The notes beneath the pieces were generated by a model. That model had not been told where the DNA came from, did not search any database, and worked only from the letters and a program-made list of their open reading frames with translations. From Bryobacterales bacterium (GTDB taxonomy: Bacteria > Acidobacteriota > Terriglobia > Bryobacterales > Bryobacteraceae): a DNA stretch of 42,265 nucleotides. The DNA lies in assembly GCA_003167255.1 (NCBI GenBank), contig PMTR01000120.1, positions 1 to 42,265 on the forward strand, given 5' to 3'. Below are positions 9,604 through 18,115 of the stretch, one piece after another. The first letter of the stretch is position 1. Each line of letters begins with the position of its first letter. The translations under genes were made by a program, and so were the position numbers.

Positions 9604-11448
9604 CTAATTTTGGATCGGTATCGAAATCCCTGTTTGGCTGGTGAGGCCGCCGATAGTCGCGACGATCGGCTGGTTGCCATTGGGAAGCGCCGGAACCACC
9701 ACGTTGAACTGGTACTCGCCGACCGCCGTCAGGCCTGCATAGGTAACCGTGGCAAGGACGCCTCCGATGCGGATCTGGAGCTGGGTAGGATCCGTCAAGG
9801 GCGGCGCGCCTGAGACGATCTGGCCGGCCGGGGCCGCGGGGTTGGTGGGACCGAAACCCGTTCCGTAGATCTCCAGGGTTTCGCCGGGTGTGGCGGGCCG
9901 TGAGGCGTAGCCTGATCCGTAGTAGCCAACCGGTACCACGTAGTTACCGTCGAGGTGGACGGCCGCGGCGTACACAGGCGTGGTGCTGGACACACCGCCC
10001 GCTTGGGTGAATGGGAAAAACGCGGGAGCGTAGGTTTGCAGCGTGGCCGTACCGCTGGCCGAACCGGACGAATTCTTGACCGCGACGGACACCGTCCCAA
10101 GGGCCGAATCCGTGGGCGCCTGCACGTTGAGTTGCGTCTGGCTGATGTAGTAAACGGCCGCTGACTTGCCGTTGATGGTCACGCTCACGCCGTCCAGCGA
10201 AAGCGGCAGGCCGTTGCCCAAGCCCACAAAATCCGACGCCAGCCAGATGCGCGTGTTGGACGCCAGGCCCGTCCCGATGATCGAAACCCACGAACCGCCC
10301 TCGATGCCGGGGGCATAGCTGGCGGCGTTCTCGACCTTGGTGACGCTCATCGCCGCCGGCGGTCCGACGGCGAACTCGAAGATGCCCGATTGGCCGCCGT
10401 CCGGGTTGCTGACCCTGATGGTATAGGTGCCCGTTGCGCCGAATGTGACAGTCATCTGGAACGATGTGGCCGTCACCGATTGGATTTGAGATCCGCTAAT
10501 CGTCGTGGAACCGGAGCCTGGGAGACCCATGGTGACCGTCAGCCCGCTCTCGAAGCCTGTGCCGGTCACTGTGACAACCTGGGGTGCGCCCGATGCGGGT
10601 GTCGCCGGCGAAATGGAGGTGATGACGACCGGCGGCGGGGCAACTACCAATTGCACCGTCTGGCTGTTCACGCCACCCACCGTCACCACCATCGGATAGG
10701 TCCCCGCGGCCAGTCCGGCGGGGACCGTGAAGACCACTTCATCGGCGCCGGGCGAGATGGTCGCGGGAGAATCGGACGGTAGCAAACCCGCGGTTTGTAC
10801 AGGGACCGCGTTGCCGTTGACCGTCAGCGTGACTTTTGCCACGCAGACCGCCAGCGGATCGGGACCGCGAATGCCGGGCGCCACCGCCGGATTGGTCGCG
10901 CCGAATCCGGTGCCGTAGAGCTCCAGCGTGTCCCCTGGCTGCACCGACGTCGAAAACTGCTTGAAAATCCCCGATTGCTGGTCGTCAAAGTAGTATCCGG
11001 TGCCGGCGCCCGTTCCGCTAATCGAGTACAGCCCGGGCACCGTCGCTGCCACCGGCACGGCCACAACCGGCGACGAGAGCGCGGTCCCGCTCAACGACGA
11101 AGTCACCTGGATGGTCGCGCTGCCGCTTACATTGAACGGCACCTGGAACGAAACCGCGCTTGCCGATTCGTACGCCACCGGCGCCGCCACGCCGTTGACC
11201 AGCACCTGCACCTTATTGCAAGTCGTCGGCAACGGCAGAGCATTCGCGCAATTAAAAAAATTCGCGCTCCCCAAATTCGAACCCGTAATCACGGTCAGCA
11301 TACCGGGCGCGATGGTCCCACCGGTCATCGACGCCGCGTTCAACACCCCGGCGCTGGTGAAGGTTGGTGTCTGCCCCTGTGCCGTCAGCACGCACCCAAG
11401 CAGCAGGACAGTAAGACTGGTTAGAGTATTTCGCACGCTTCGCTCCAT
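9604..11448 (-). CDS. Secreted protein with two Solibacter C-terminal (TIGR03437) domains and an IPT/TIG-like domain
   Basis: A 614-aa exported protein. The signal peptide (SLTVLLLGCVLTAQGQ) is followed by three extracellular beta-rich modules. Residues about 30-270 form one TIGR03437-type unit (GVLNAAS...IAPGMLTVITGSNLG, ending LELYGTGFGATNPAV...). Residues about 273-365 resemble an IPT/TIG immunoglobulin-like domain (ITSISPATPASGAPQVVTV). Residues about 370-614 form a second TIGR03437-type unit (VENAASYAPGIEGGSWVSI ... LEIYGTGFGPTNPAAPAGQ). These domains are greatly expanded in Solibacter-like bacteria; their role is unknown, perhaps surface adhesion or binding. The gene is 42 bases downstream of the rlmD-like gene on the same strand and could be co-transcribed. 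No strong ribosome-binding site is seen at the chosen ATG. Confidence 0.85.
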   Translation of the reverse strand: MERSVRNTLTSLTVLLLGCVLTAQGQTPTFTSAGVLNAASMTGGTIAPGMLTVITGSNLGSANFFNCANALPLPTTCNKVQVLVNGVAAPVAYESASAVSFQVPFNVSGSATIQVTSSLSGTALSSPVVAVPVAATVPGLYSISGTGAGTGYYFDDQQSGIFKQFSTSVQPGDTLELYGTGFGATNPAVAPGIRGPDPLAVCVAKVTLTVNGNAVPVQTAGLLPSDSPATISPGADEVVFTVPAGLAAGTYPMVVTVGGVNSQTVQLVVAPPPVVITSISPATPASGAPQVVTVTGTGFESGLTVTMGLPGSGSTTISGSQIQSVTATSFQMTVTFGATGTYTIRVSNPDGGQSGIFEFAVGPPAAMSVTKVENAASYAPGIEGGSWVSIIGTGLASNTRIWLASDFVGLGNGLPLSLDGVSVTINGKSAAVYYISQTQLNVQAPTDSALGTVSVAVKNSSGSASGTATLQTYAPAFFPFTQAGGVSSTTPVYAAAVHLDGNYVVPVGYYGSGYASRPATPGETLEIYGTGFGPTNPAAPAGQIVSGAPPLTDPTQLQIRIGGVLATVTYAGLTAVGEYQFNVVVPALPNGNQPIVATIGGLTSQTGISIPIQN

Positions 11449-11490
11449 TTGGATATATCCATCGTAATTCGTTTCGTCGCGCCGCGGAAC

Positions 11491-12714
11491 TTAACCCCGC
11501 TTCAGCTCGACGACTACTTCCATATGATAGGTCTGCGGAAACAGGTCGATCATCGTCATCCGCTCCACGGCGTATCCCGCGGCCACCATTCCGGCCAAGT
11601 CCCGGGCCAGCGTCGCCGGATCGCACGCCACAACCGCCACCTGCTTCGGACCAAGTTCGCCCAACCGGCGCACTACGGTCTTACCAAGGCCCGCGCGCGG
11701 CGGGTCCAACAGCACAAAATCGGCGGACCGTTCTGTCTCCTGCAAGAATTCTTCCACCGTGCGTTGCGCCACATGTAGGTTGTCCAGCCCGGCGCGTTCG
11801 GCGTTGTATTGCAGGTCCCGCGACGCGCCGGAACCCGATTCCACCGCCGTCACCAGTTGGAATTTCCGCGCCAGGGCCGGGGCGAAAAGTCCCACCCCTG
11901 CATACAAATCGAACGCCGTCTCGCCAACGGCCGCTTCCACCGCCGTTTCCACCAGTTGGTCCGTCAGGAAGCGGTTGACCTGGAAGAACGAGTTGCGGCT
12001 CACGCGGAACCGCCCTTCGTAATCCAGCGCCCCATCCACCAGCCCCGCAATCCGCTCCCCGCACCATTCGAAAAAGCGCTTCGCTACCGGCCGGTCCGTC
12101 TCCAGCACATTCAGTTGCACCTGCCGCTCATCCGTGAACAGTTCGAGCGTCCGCACCATCCGCGGCCATCGCGGGTCCCGCAGCATCCCGTTCAGGGTTT
12201 CAATCGATTCATTGATTTTGGGCGACGCTATGGGGCACGCCGCCACGCCGCACAGCCGGTGCGAGCGCGCCTGCCGATATCCCAGTCTCCCGCCATCCAC
12301 GTGCAACTGCACGCGATTCCGATATCCCCACGGCGAGCCCGCAATGGTTGCGATCTTCTCCGGCGGCTCCATCTTCCCTAACCGGCGCAACTCCTCCGCC
12401 AGGATCGCCGCCTTGGCCGCAACCTGTTGCCCATACTCGGCGTGCTGGTAGTGGCACCCGCCGCAGCGCCCGAATACCGGGCAGCGCGCTTCCACCCGTC
12501 CCATCGCCCGCTCCATCACCTCCAGGGTGCGCGCCCGCACCAGTCCGGGCTTCTCCCGCTCCACCTCCGCGCGGATCCGCTCGCCCGGCAGCACGTACGG
12601 CGCCAGCACAACCCGCCCATCGAGGCGCGCCAACCCATCGCCGCCGTACACCAGCTTTTCCACCGTGACTTCAAAATTGCTTACGATAGGATTTACCCCC
12701 GTTCCCCTTACCAT
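11491..12714 (-). CDS. rlmD: RlmD/TrmA-family RNA (uracil-C5) methyltransferase
   Basis: A 407-aa SAM-dependent enzyme that probably methylates C5 of a uridine in 23S rRNA. An N-terminal TRAM domain (FEVTVEKLVYGGDGLARLDG ... YVLPGERI) binds RNA. An iron-sulphur cysteine set follows (CPVFGRCGGC plus a later CPIAS). The C-terminal methyltransferase domain has the SAM loop FDLYAGVGLFAPALA, the LLDPPRAGLG motif and the catalytic-cysteine motif VACDPATLARDL. The family includes RlmD, RlmCD and TrmA, and the exact uridine cannot be told from sequence. The ATG at 12714 is preferred to the upstream 12762 because the latter lies inside trpS. The start codon shares the CATG palindrome with the trpS start on the other strand. 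Confidence 0.88.
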   Translation of the reverse strand: MVRGTGVNPIVSNFEVTVEKLVYGGDGLARLDGRVVLAPYVLPGERIRAEVEREKPGLVRARTLEVMERAMGRVEARCPVFGRCGGCHYQHAEYGQQVAAKAAILAEELRRLGKMEPPEKIATIAGSPWGYRNRVQLHVDGGRLGYRQARSHRLCGVAACPIASPKINESIETLNGMLRDPRWPRMVRTLELFTDERQVQLNVLETDRPVAKRFFEWCGERIAGLVDGALDYEGRFRVSRNSFFQVNRFLTDQLVETAVEAAVGETAFDLYAGVGLFAPALARKFQLVTAVESGSGASRDLQYNAERAGLDNLHVAQRTVEEFLQETERSADFVLLDPPRAGLGKTVVRRLGELGPKQVAVVACDPATLARDLAGMVAAGYAVERMTMIDLFPQTYHMEVVVELKRG

Positions 12715-13696
12715 GAAAACACGAGTCTTCTCCGGCATGCAGCCGTCCGGCAATCTCCACATCGGAAATTACCTCGGCGCGCTCAAAAACTGGGTCCGAA
12801 TCCAACACGATTACGAGTGCATCTTCTGCATCGTCGACCTGCACGCCCTCACCATTTTCCAGGAACCCGCCCAGCTTCGCGCCAAGATTGGGGAGATCGC
12901 CGCCATCTATCTGGCCGCTGGTATCGATCCTCAGGCCTGCTCCATCATGGTACAGTCCGCCGTCCCCGCCCACACCCAGCTCGCCTGGATGCTCACCTGC
13001 GTCACCGCGGTCGGCTGGCTGGAGCGCATGACCCAATACAAGGTTAAGTCCGCCAAACAGGAATCCGTCAGCGATGGCCTGCTTCAATATCCGGTCCTCA
13101 TGGCCGCCGACATCCTGCTCTACCAGGCCGGCATTGTCCCGGTCGGCGAAGACCAGGCCCAGCACCTCGAGCTCACCCGCGACATCGCCCAGCGCTTCAA
13201 TTCGCTTTACGGCGACACCTTCGTGGTCCCCGGCACCAGCCTTCCCGCCGTTGGCGCGCGTGTCATGGGCCTGGACGACCCAACCCAGAAAATGAGCAAG
13301 TCGGAAACCGGCGCCAATCACGCGGTCGCCCTGCTCGATCCGCCCGACAAAATCCGCAAGATCATCATGCGCGCTACCACCGATTCCAACCCCGCCGTGG
13401 ATTTCGAAACCGCCGGCCCCGGCATTCTCAACCTCACCGCCATCTACCAGGCTTTCTCCGGCTCTTCCGACGACGAAATCAAATCCCAATTCACCGGCCT
13501 GCGCTACGGCGAGTTGAAAAAGCAGGTCGCCGACATGGTCATCGCGCACCTCGAGCCCTTCCAGCAGCGCTACCACCAGATCGTCTCCGACCCCTCCTAT
13601 CTCGCCGGCATCCTGCGCGCCGGAGCCGAACGCGTCGCCCCCATCGCCAACTCGACCGTCGAGATCGTCAAACAGCGCATGGGCCTGTATACTTGA
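12713..13696 (+). CDS. trpS: Tryptophan--tRNA ligase
   Basis: A 327-aa class I synthetase charging tRNA-Trp. The N-terminus reads MKTRVFSGMQPSGNLHIGNY, with the HIGN signature at residues 16-19; the KMSKS loop is at 193-197 (QKMSKSETGANHAV). Length is normal for bacterial TrpRS (~330 aa). The upstream in-frame start at 12527 would lie inside the divergent rlmD-like gene, so ATG 12713 is chosen. No good ribosome-binding site precedes it (CCCCGTTCCCCTTACC), so translation may rely on a short or weakly structured leader. The start codon overlaps the rlmD start head-to-head by two bases. Confidence 0.96.
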   Translation: MKTRVFSGMQPSGNLHIGNYLGALKNWVRIQHDYECIFCIVDLHALTIFQEPAQLRAKIGEIAAIYLAAGIDPQACSIMVQSAVPAHTQLAWMLTCVTAVGWLERMTQYKVKSAKQESVSDGLLQYPVLMAADILLYQAGIVPVGEDQAQHLELTRDIAQRFNSLYGDTFVVPGTSLPAVGARVMGLDDPTQKMSKSETGANHAVALLDPPDKIRKIIMRATTDSNPAVDFETAGPGILNLTAIYQAFSGSSDDEIKSQFTGLRYGELKKQVADMVIAHLEPFQQRYHQIVSDPSYLAGILRAGAERVAPIANSTVEIVKQRMGLYT

Positions 13697-13732
13697 TTAC
13701 CCGCTAAGTACACCGTTTCATAAAGGCAGTCT

Positions 13733-13777
13733 CGTATTCTGCGAAGGACGCTCCCTTACGGCCGCGGCTCGGATCAG
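13733..13777. repeat. Dispersed repeat, copy 1 (GGACGCTCCCTTACGGCCGC type)
   Basis: A 45-bp element matching 15656-15700 at 38 of 45 positions, in the same orientation. It sits between trpS and the lipoprotein gene. The core is GGACGCTCCCTTACGGCCGC. Confidence 0.7.
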
Positions 13778-13792
13778 AGCTTGGTCCGCCAT

Positions 13793-14671
13793 TCAGAACA
13801 GGCGTAGCAACTGCTCCACGCCGGCCGCATCGGCGCGCAAATCCACCCGCACCGTTCGCTCCTCACGGCTCACCTGGATGGCCCGCAACTGCGCCGCAAT
13901 CCCCGGCTGCCGCGCTTCCGCCGCGGCCGCCACCGAGGCCATCGCGCGCAGTTCCTCTTCCAACCGCCGCGCCCCCTCCGCCGTGCCGCATACGCCGGTG
14001 GCTTCCGCCTGGATGCCATCCGTGACGCGCACGGCGAGGGTTGCGTACTCGGTCTGATGCAGCAGCCGGTTCAGGTTTTGCGCGTTGCCGCTCACCGGCA
14101 GCGTGGCGCTCCCCATGGCTACAATCCAAATCTCGTGGCCGGACGCCAGGTGCTCCGCCAGCCCCACTAGCGGCGTACCCGCCACACCACGCCGGTGCTG
14201 CGCCGTCGCCGCGCGGACCGCATCCGGCGACCCGGAAAGCGCGAGATCCGGCGCAAGGAGGATGGCTCCCGGCGGCGCGTGGCCAAACGGGCCGCGGCCG
14301 ATCGCAAGGTAGTCCCTGCCGTTGGAAGCGAGCAACAGGTACGTCGCCGGGCGGAGCGGTTCCAGCATCGCCGTGACCGCGGCCGGCAGTTTCCGATAGA
14401 CCGGCGAGGCGCGCAACCGTTGGCAGTCGACGCCGCCGAGAATCACGGTATCGGCCGGCAGGCACGACGCCATCGCGCGATCGATGGCTGGCGGCGGCGC
14501 GTTATGACAGCCGGAGGCGACGGCAGCCAACGCGAGAAGGGCCACGAACCAGGCGTCGACACGAGTGTCGACGCGGCACGCACGAGTGCGTGCGCCACGA
14601 CCGAGATGAAACCTTCGCAGCGGCGGAAGATTCGGACAACTTGTAATACAAAAGCCGCCGGGTGTCACCAT
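13793..14671 (-). CDS. Putative lipoprotein of unknown function
   Basis: The mature part starts at a clear lipobox: hydrophobic FVALLALAAVASGC, with the cysteine as lipidation site, so the product is probably anchored to a membrane on the periplasmic side. The ~240 residues after it have a repeated alpha/beta pattern (MASCLPADTVILGGVDCQRL ... TYLLLASNGRDYLAIGRG) that resembles unnamed acidobacterial lipoproteins judging loosely. The start is uncertain. The frame is open to ATG 14671, but the region before the hydrophobic stretch is encoded by a double palindromic repeat (14553-14593) and reads RTRACRVDTRVDAW, giving an unusually long n-region. The natural start may have been displaced or rebuilt by repeat insertion. 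Confidence 0.65.
   Translation of the reverse strand: MVTPGGFCITSCPNLPPLRRFHLGRGARTRACRVDTRVDAWFVALLALAAVASGCHNAPPPAIDRAMASCLPADTVILGGVDCQRLRASPVYRKLPAAVTAMLEPLRPATYLLLASNGRDYLAIGRGPFGHAPPGAILLAPDLALSGSPDAVRAATAQHRRGVAGTPLVGLAEHLASGHEIWIVAMGSATLPVSGNAQNLNRLLHQTEYATLAVRVTDGIQAEATGVCGTAEGARRLEEELRAMASVAAAAEARQPGIAAQLRAIQVSREERTVRVDLRADAAGVEQLLRLF
14553..14593. repeat. Double palindrome inside the 5' end of the lipoprotein gene
   Basis: Two adjacent perfect hairpins with the same GA centre: arms GCGTCGACAC/GTGTCGACGC (14553-14574) and GCACGCAC/GTGCGTGC (14576-14593). This REP-like element lies within the frame assigned to the lipoprotein. Confidence 0.75.
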
Positions 14672-14683
14672 ATTCCGCGAGCC

Positions 14684-15640
14684 TCAATGGTTCTTCCCCG
14701 GGTGCGGCGGCGGTGCAATGGAAGTGGGAGCCGGCTTGCCATCCACCGTGTTGGCTTCCATCAGCTCGATGCGCGTCCCGTCGGGGTCATATAAATTGAT
14801 CTGCCGTTTCCGGTTGACGCCGGTCTGAATGGCGATTGCCCGGTCGTAGCCGGTTTTCACCGCCCGCTGCTGCAACTCTGCGAGCGCCTGATCGGCGTCC
14901 GGTATCGTCAGGGAAGCATGGTTCTTCCCGCCACGGCCATCGGGCGCGGGAAGCTGGCTATACAGCATGAATTCGAGATAGTCCTCGCCGTCCGGCACTC
15001 TCATGTTGACCCAACTCAGCTCACGCGGAGAACTGCTGCCGCGCCAGAATTCGCGGAACCCCAGGATGTCGCCGTAAAACTTCATGGATCGATCCAGGTC
15101 GCCCACCAGCACTCCCACGTGCATGATGTGCTCCGAGATGCGCGTGGACGGCACAAACCTGCCCGCTTCGCGCGCTGTCCAACTGTCCGGCTGGTATTCG
15201 ACGATCTCGACGATGTGGCCGTCCGGATCCTGGATATTGAAATTCTTGTTGCCCGTCTGCCCCTTGCTCACGCTCCCCTGGTCCGACATCACCGCCACGC
15301 CCTTGGACTTCAAGTAGGCGTACATCTGGCCGGCATTGTCGGTGTAGAAGGAAATGTGGTTGAGTTGTCCTTCCCCGCGGCCGGCTTCGGTGAAAAGCTC
15401 AAAATACTGGTGCTCGTTCACCTTCACGAACGCGATCCGCACGCCGGGCGCGGTCTTGTTGGGCAGGGTGAACGGTTCGCCGAATCCCAGGAAGTTCTCA
15501 TAAAACCGGCGCGCCTTGTCCAGGTCCTTCACGTACACGGCCATGTGCGCCACGCCCAAGACCTTGGGCCGTTTCACCGCTTGCTGCGCCAGAAGCGGCG
15601 CCACCATCAGGATCCCCGCCAGCAGTTTCTTCGAGTTCAT
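14684..15640 (-). CDS. Exported two-domain VOC (glyoxalase/bleomycin-resistance fold) protein
   Basis: A 318-aa protein with a Sec signal peptide (MNSKKLLAGILMVAPLLAQQ) and two vicinal-oxygen-chelate domains. The first is about residues 28-150 (VLGVAHMAVYVKDLDKARRF ... NIQDPDGHIVEIVEY); the second about 165-295 (HIMHVGVLVGDLDRSMKFYG ... NLYDPDGTRIELMEA). Each has the expected H/E positions of a metal site, so an enzyme acting on a small molecule in the periplasm is plausible, but the substrate is unknown. ATG 15640 is chosen because the signal peptide starts there. It follows the GH28 gene on the same strand with a dispersed repeat between them, which suggests separate or weak coupling. Confidence 0.82.
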   Translation of the reverse strand: MNSKKLLAGILMVAPLLAQQAVKRPKVLGVAHMAVYVKDLDKARRFYENFLGFGEPFTLPNKTAPGVRIAFVKVNEHQYFELFTEAGRGEGQLNHISFYTDNAGQMYAYLKSKGVAVMSDQGSVSKGQTGNKNFNIQDPDGHIVEIVEYQPDSWTAREAGRFVPSTRISEHIMHVGVLVGDLDRSMKFYGDILGFREFWRGSSSPRELSWVNMRVPDGEDYLEFMLYSQLPAPDGRGGKNHASLTIPDADQALAELQQRAVKTGYDRAIAIQTGVNRKRQINLYDPDGTRIELMEANTVDGKPAPTSIAPPPHPGKNH

Positions 15641-15655
15641 TTTGGTTGGCTCACA

Positions 15656-15700
15656 CGTATTCCGGGAAGACCGCTCCCTCACGGTCGCGGCTCCGATCAG
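15656..15700. repeat. Dispersed repeat, copy 2 (GACCGCTCCCTCACGGTC type)
   Basis: The partner of 13733-13777 (38/45 identical). The core GACCG-CTCCCTCA-CGGTC forms a 5-bp hairpin here, which is degraded in copy 1. Located between the VOC and GH28 genes. Confidence 0.7.
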
Positions 15701-15717
15701 GTTGCGTCGATGCTGTC

Positions 15718-17496
15718 TTACAGGGTCTTGCTTTCGACGGTTTTCAGTTGCGTGTCCGGCACATCGCCGCACATGTGGACCGCAAAATCGGATACCTTGT
15801 GGAGCGCGAACGTGGGCACTCCGGCGGCATGCGGCACTTTGATCCGGAAGAAGTCGGCGTCCTGGACCTCTTCTAGTACGAAAGCCGGCCGCAGGTCTTC
15901 CTTATCGGTTCGGATCTCAATGTTATCGAACTGAATGCCCTTAACGTGGCGCACGTAAAAACCGTGTGACGGCATGCTGTGCTGGTTGGCAGGAGCGCCC
16001 GCGCCGCCTCTTCCGGGACCGGGCGCCGCGGCCGGGGCTGCGCCCGTTCCGGCAGGTGCGCCAGGCGCTGCGGGGCCTCTTCCTGCTCCTCCACGACCTG
16101 CTCCCTCGGGAAGCCAGCGTCCGTCCGGAGTGCGGCTGTTGGCCCGGTAATTGCCGAGAAACATGCCGGGTTCGGGATACATATCCTCGTATTCCGGCGG
16201 TTGATAGGCGGCATCTTCCCTGGTTCCGCCGCCCTGGTGCAGAATCTGAATATTGCTGATCTTCACGTCTTCAATCTCGTGGCCCGCAATCCCGCTGATC
16301 ACGGAGCCCAGCCGGGAGACGGAATTCGAACACACCAGGTTGCTGATGATCACCCTTTTCAGAGTACCCACCGGCGTGTTATCAGGGCCGCGCATGCGGT
16401 TGCCTAACCGCATGAAGATGGGAGCGCTGATGATGTCGCGCATCGAAATGTTGGTAACGGTCACGTCTTCGAGGATGGCCCCGTCCACCGTTTCCAGCGC
16501 CAGTCCCTGGCAGCCTTCGAAGACGCAATTGGAGATCGTGATGTTGCGGAACCCGCCGTTCGATTCCGTGCCGAACTTAATGCGGCCGGTGTGCGGGACG
16601 CGGACCTCAGGCCCGAACTTCTTGTAGGTGCCGTCCAGCAAGGTCCCTTCTGCCCAGCATCCGCTGACGTAGCAGTTGGTGATGGTGACGTACTCGGTCT
16701 GCTTGGCGCGGCCCAGCGCGTAATCGGACTTCAGACAAATGCCGTCGTCCCAGGGCGAGTTCACGTAGCAATTCGAAATGCGGACATTGCGGCAGGCATC
16801 CACGTCCATGCCGTCGCGGTTGGTATCGATCTTCAGGTTATCGATCGTCAGATTGTCTACCCCGTTAGCCAGAATGCCGAAGTGGCCGCCGTGGAGAATC
16901 GAAAAATCGCGCAGCAGCACGTTGTGACAGTTCTTCAGGCTGATGGACTTGTTGCCCACTCCCGGATCGTGGGCGTTGGGGCCCTGGCCGGTGCCGCGGC
17001 TCAAACCTTTACCCCAGATGCGGCCCGTTCCTACGATGGCGATGTTTTCGATCTCTTCGCCCCAGAGCAGGCTGTTGCGGAAATGGCTGTGGCCGAAATC
17101 CTGGTACATGTCCCACTGATTGGCCTCGGCGAGATCGTACCCGGCGGCGCCCGCGGCTGGCGGATCGGCCGCGACGATGGTCGCGCCTGCGTCCAGGTGC
17201 AGCGCAACGTTGCTCTTCAGATGGATGGAATACGAAAGATAATTACCCGCGGGGAAGAACACGGTCCCGCCGCCGGCGGCCGCGGCTCGATCGATGGTCT
17301 TGTTGATGGCGGCGGTATCGAGAGTTTTTCCGTCGCCGGTGGCGCCGGACGTCCTGACGTCAAAGCTCGCGGCCGCGGCCGAAATTACGGCGGGGCGCGC
17401 CGCGTCCTGGTCCGCTTTCACAGTGAGGGCGGCGCCGGTAATGCCCGCGCCGGCCAGCCGCAAGAAGTCCCTGCGTACGTTGGATTCAGTCGGCAT
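15718..17496 (-). CDS. Tat-exported glycoside hydrolase family 28-like protein
   Basis: A 592-aa protein with a twin-arginine signal (NVRRDFLRLAGAGITGAALT), so it is exported folded. The body is a right-handed parallel beta-helix typical of polygalacturonase-like GH28 enzymes, starting FDVRTSGATGDGKTLDTAAI. Catalytic-region landmarks are visible: DTNRDGMDVDACRNV (family NTDG-like, Arg in place of Thr), WDDGICLKSD (the paired Asp) and TGRIKFGT (the R-I-K motif). The usual G-H-G motif is not clear. A Gly/Ala/Pro-rich insert at about residues 462-502 (AGRGGAGRGPAAPGAPAG and more) interrupts the C-terminal part. The substrate is probably a pectin- or rhamnogalacturonan-like glycan, but the altered motifs leave this open. 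Confidence 0.82.
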   Translation of the reverse strand: MPTESNVRRDFLRLAGAGITGAALTVKADQDAARPAVISAAAASFDVRTSGATGDGKTLDTAAINKTIDRAAAAGGGTVFFPAGNYLSYSIHLKSNVALHLDAGATIVAADPPAAGAAGYDLAEANQWDMYQDFGHSHFRNSLLWGEEIENIAIVGTGRIWGKGLSRGTGQGPNAHDPGVGNKSISLKNCHNVLLRDFSILHGGHFGILANGVDNLTIDNLKIDTNRDGMDVDACRNVRISNCYVNSPWDDGICLKSDYALGRAKQTEYVTITNCYVSGCWAEGTLLDGTYKKFGPEVRVPHTGRIKFGTESNGGFRNITISNCVFEGCQGLALETVDGAILEDVTVTNISMRDIISAPIFMRLGNRMRGPDNTPVGTLKRVIISNLVCSNSVSRLGSVISGIAGHEIEDVKISNIQILHQGGGTREDAAYQPPEYEDMYPEPGMFLGNYRANSRTPDGRWLPEGAGRGGAGRGPAAPGAPAGTGAAPAAAPGPGRGGAGAPANQHSMPSHGFYVRHVKGIQFDNIEIRTDKEDLRPAFVLEEVQDADFFRIKVPHAAGVPTFALHKVSDFAVHMCGDVPDTQLKTVESKTL

Positions 17497-17639
17497 AAGC
17501 TCTCCTCAAGAAAACATTCGCCACATGGGTTCCAGAAATCAACGTATCACGCGTCGCCACCACCCGGCGGAACGCGGCGATGCTAACATACCCGGGAATG
17601 AGAGAGGGGGGCAATCTCTCGATGGCCTGCGACGGCCAG

Positions 17640-17940
17640 TCCGCCCAGGCGTCCCATCCGCAGGAGCGTTGCCCGGAGCGGGTAAAAACACCGCGGCGAG
17701 CACGAGGCCGCGTAAGAATTGGGCAGGCCAGATCCAAAGCTGGACGTGCGGGCTGGTGAGTTCGCGCAATCCGGCCGTCAGGGGAATGTTGCCCCAGCAG
17801 TGCCGCATGATCAACACGTAGGAAGCACCGCCCACGAGTACTTAGGACAAGAAGTGGGCCAGGGTCAGACGCCCGCAGAACCGGGCAAACGAGCGAAGCG
17901 ATTGCCAGGTGTCGATGGTACTGGTTTCGTGCATACCGAA
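17640..17940 (-). pseudogene. Decayed membrane-protein remnant
   Basis: On the minus strand two frames in the same register are split by one stop (17842-17844). Reading through it gives SLRSFARFCGRLTLAHFLS, stop, VLVGGASYVLIMRHCWGNIP and then HVQLWIWPAQFLRGLVLAAV. This looks like the first two membrane helices of a membrane protein, followed by loss of sense. I regard it as the N-terminal relic of a gene. Confidence 0.35.
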
Positions 17941-18042
17941 TCGATTAGACACCTCAACAAGGTGGATGGTTCCGGCATGGACGCCGGGCCCTGGGCCACC
18001 GTATAAGCCCGAATACACACGTGAACATTGCATACAGAGTGC

Positions 18043-18081
18043 TTGACCTTATATTCCGATCCGTCATACTATTGACCTTAA
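18043..18081 (+). promoter_or_regulatory. Promoter and direct repeat upstream of glpT
   Basis: TTGACC (18043-18048) and TACTAT (18067-18072) are 18 bases apart, a good sigma-70-type promoter with predicted start near 18079. The 9-mer TTGACCTTA occurs twice in the same orientation, at 18043 and 18073, exactly 30 bases apart, which may be a binding site for a regulator acting on both sides of the promoter. Confidence 0.5.
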
Positions 18082-18115
18082 GACGACAAGTTAGTGGGAG
18101 TTGAGGTTAAGTCGC

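Larger units (their letters stand above)
17497..18115. other. Intergenic region upstream of glpT
   Basis: About 620 bases. Besides the decayed membrane-protein frame (17640-17940) and the promoter at 18043-18081, the stretch contains ACACACGTG at 18015, a 9-mer also found in the inositol promoter region at 35247. Nothing else was recognised. Confidence 0.4.
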
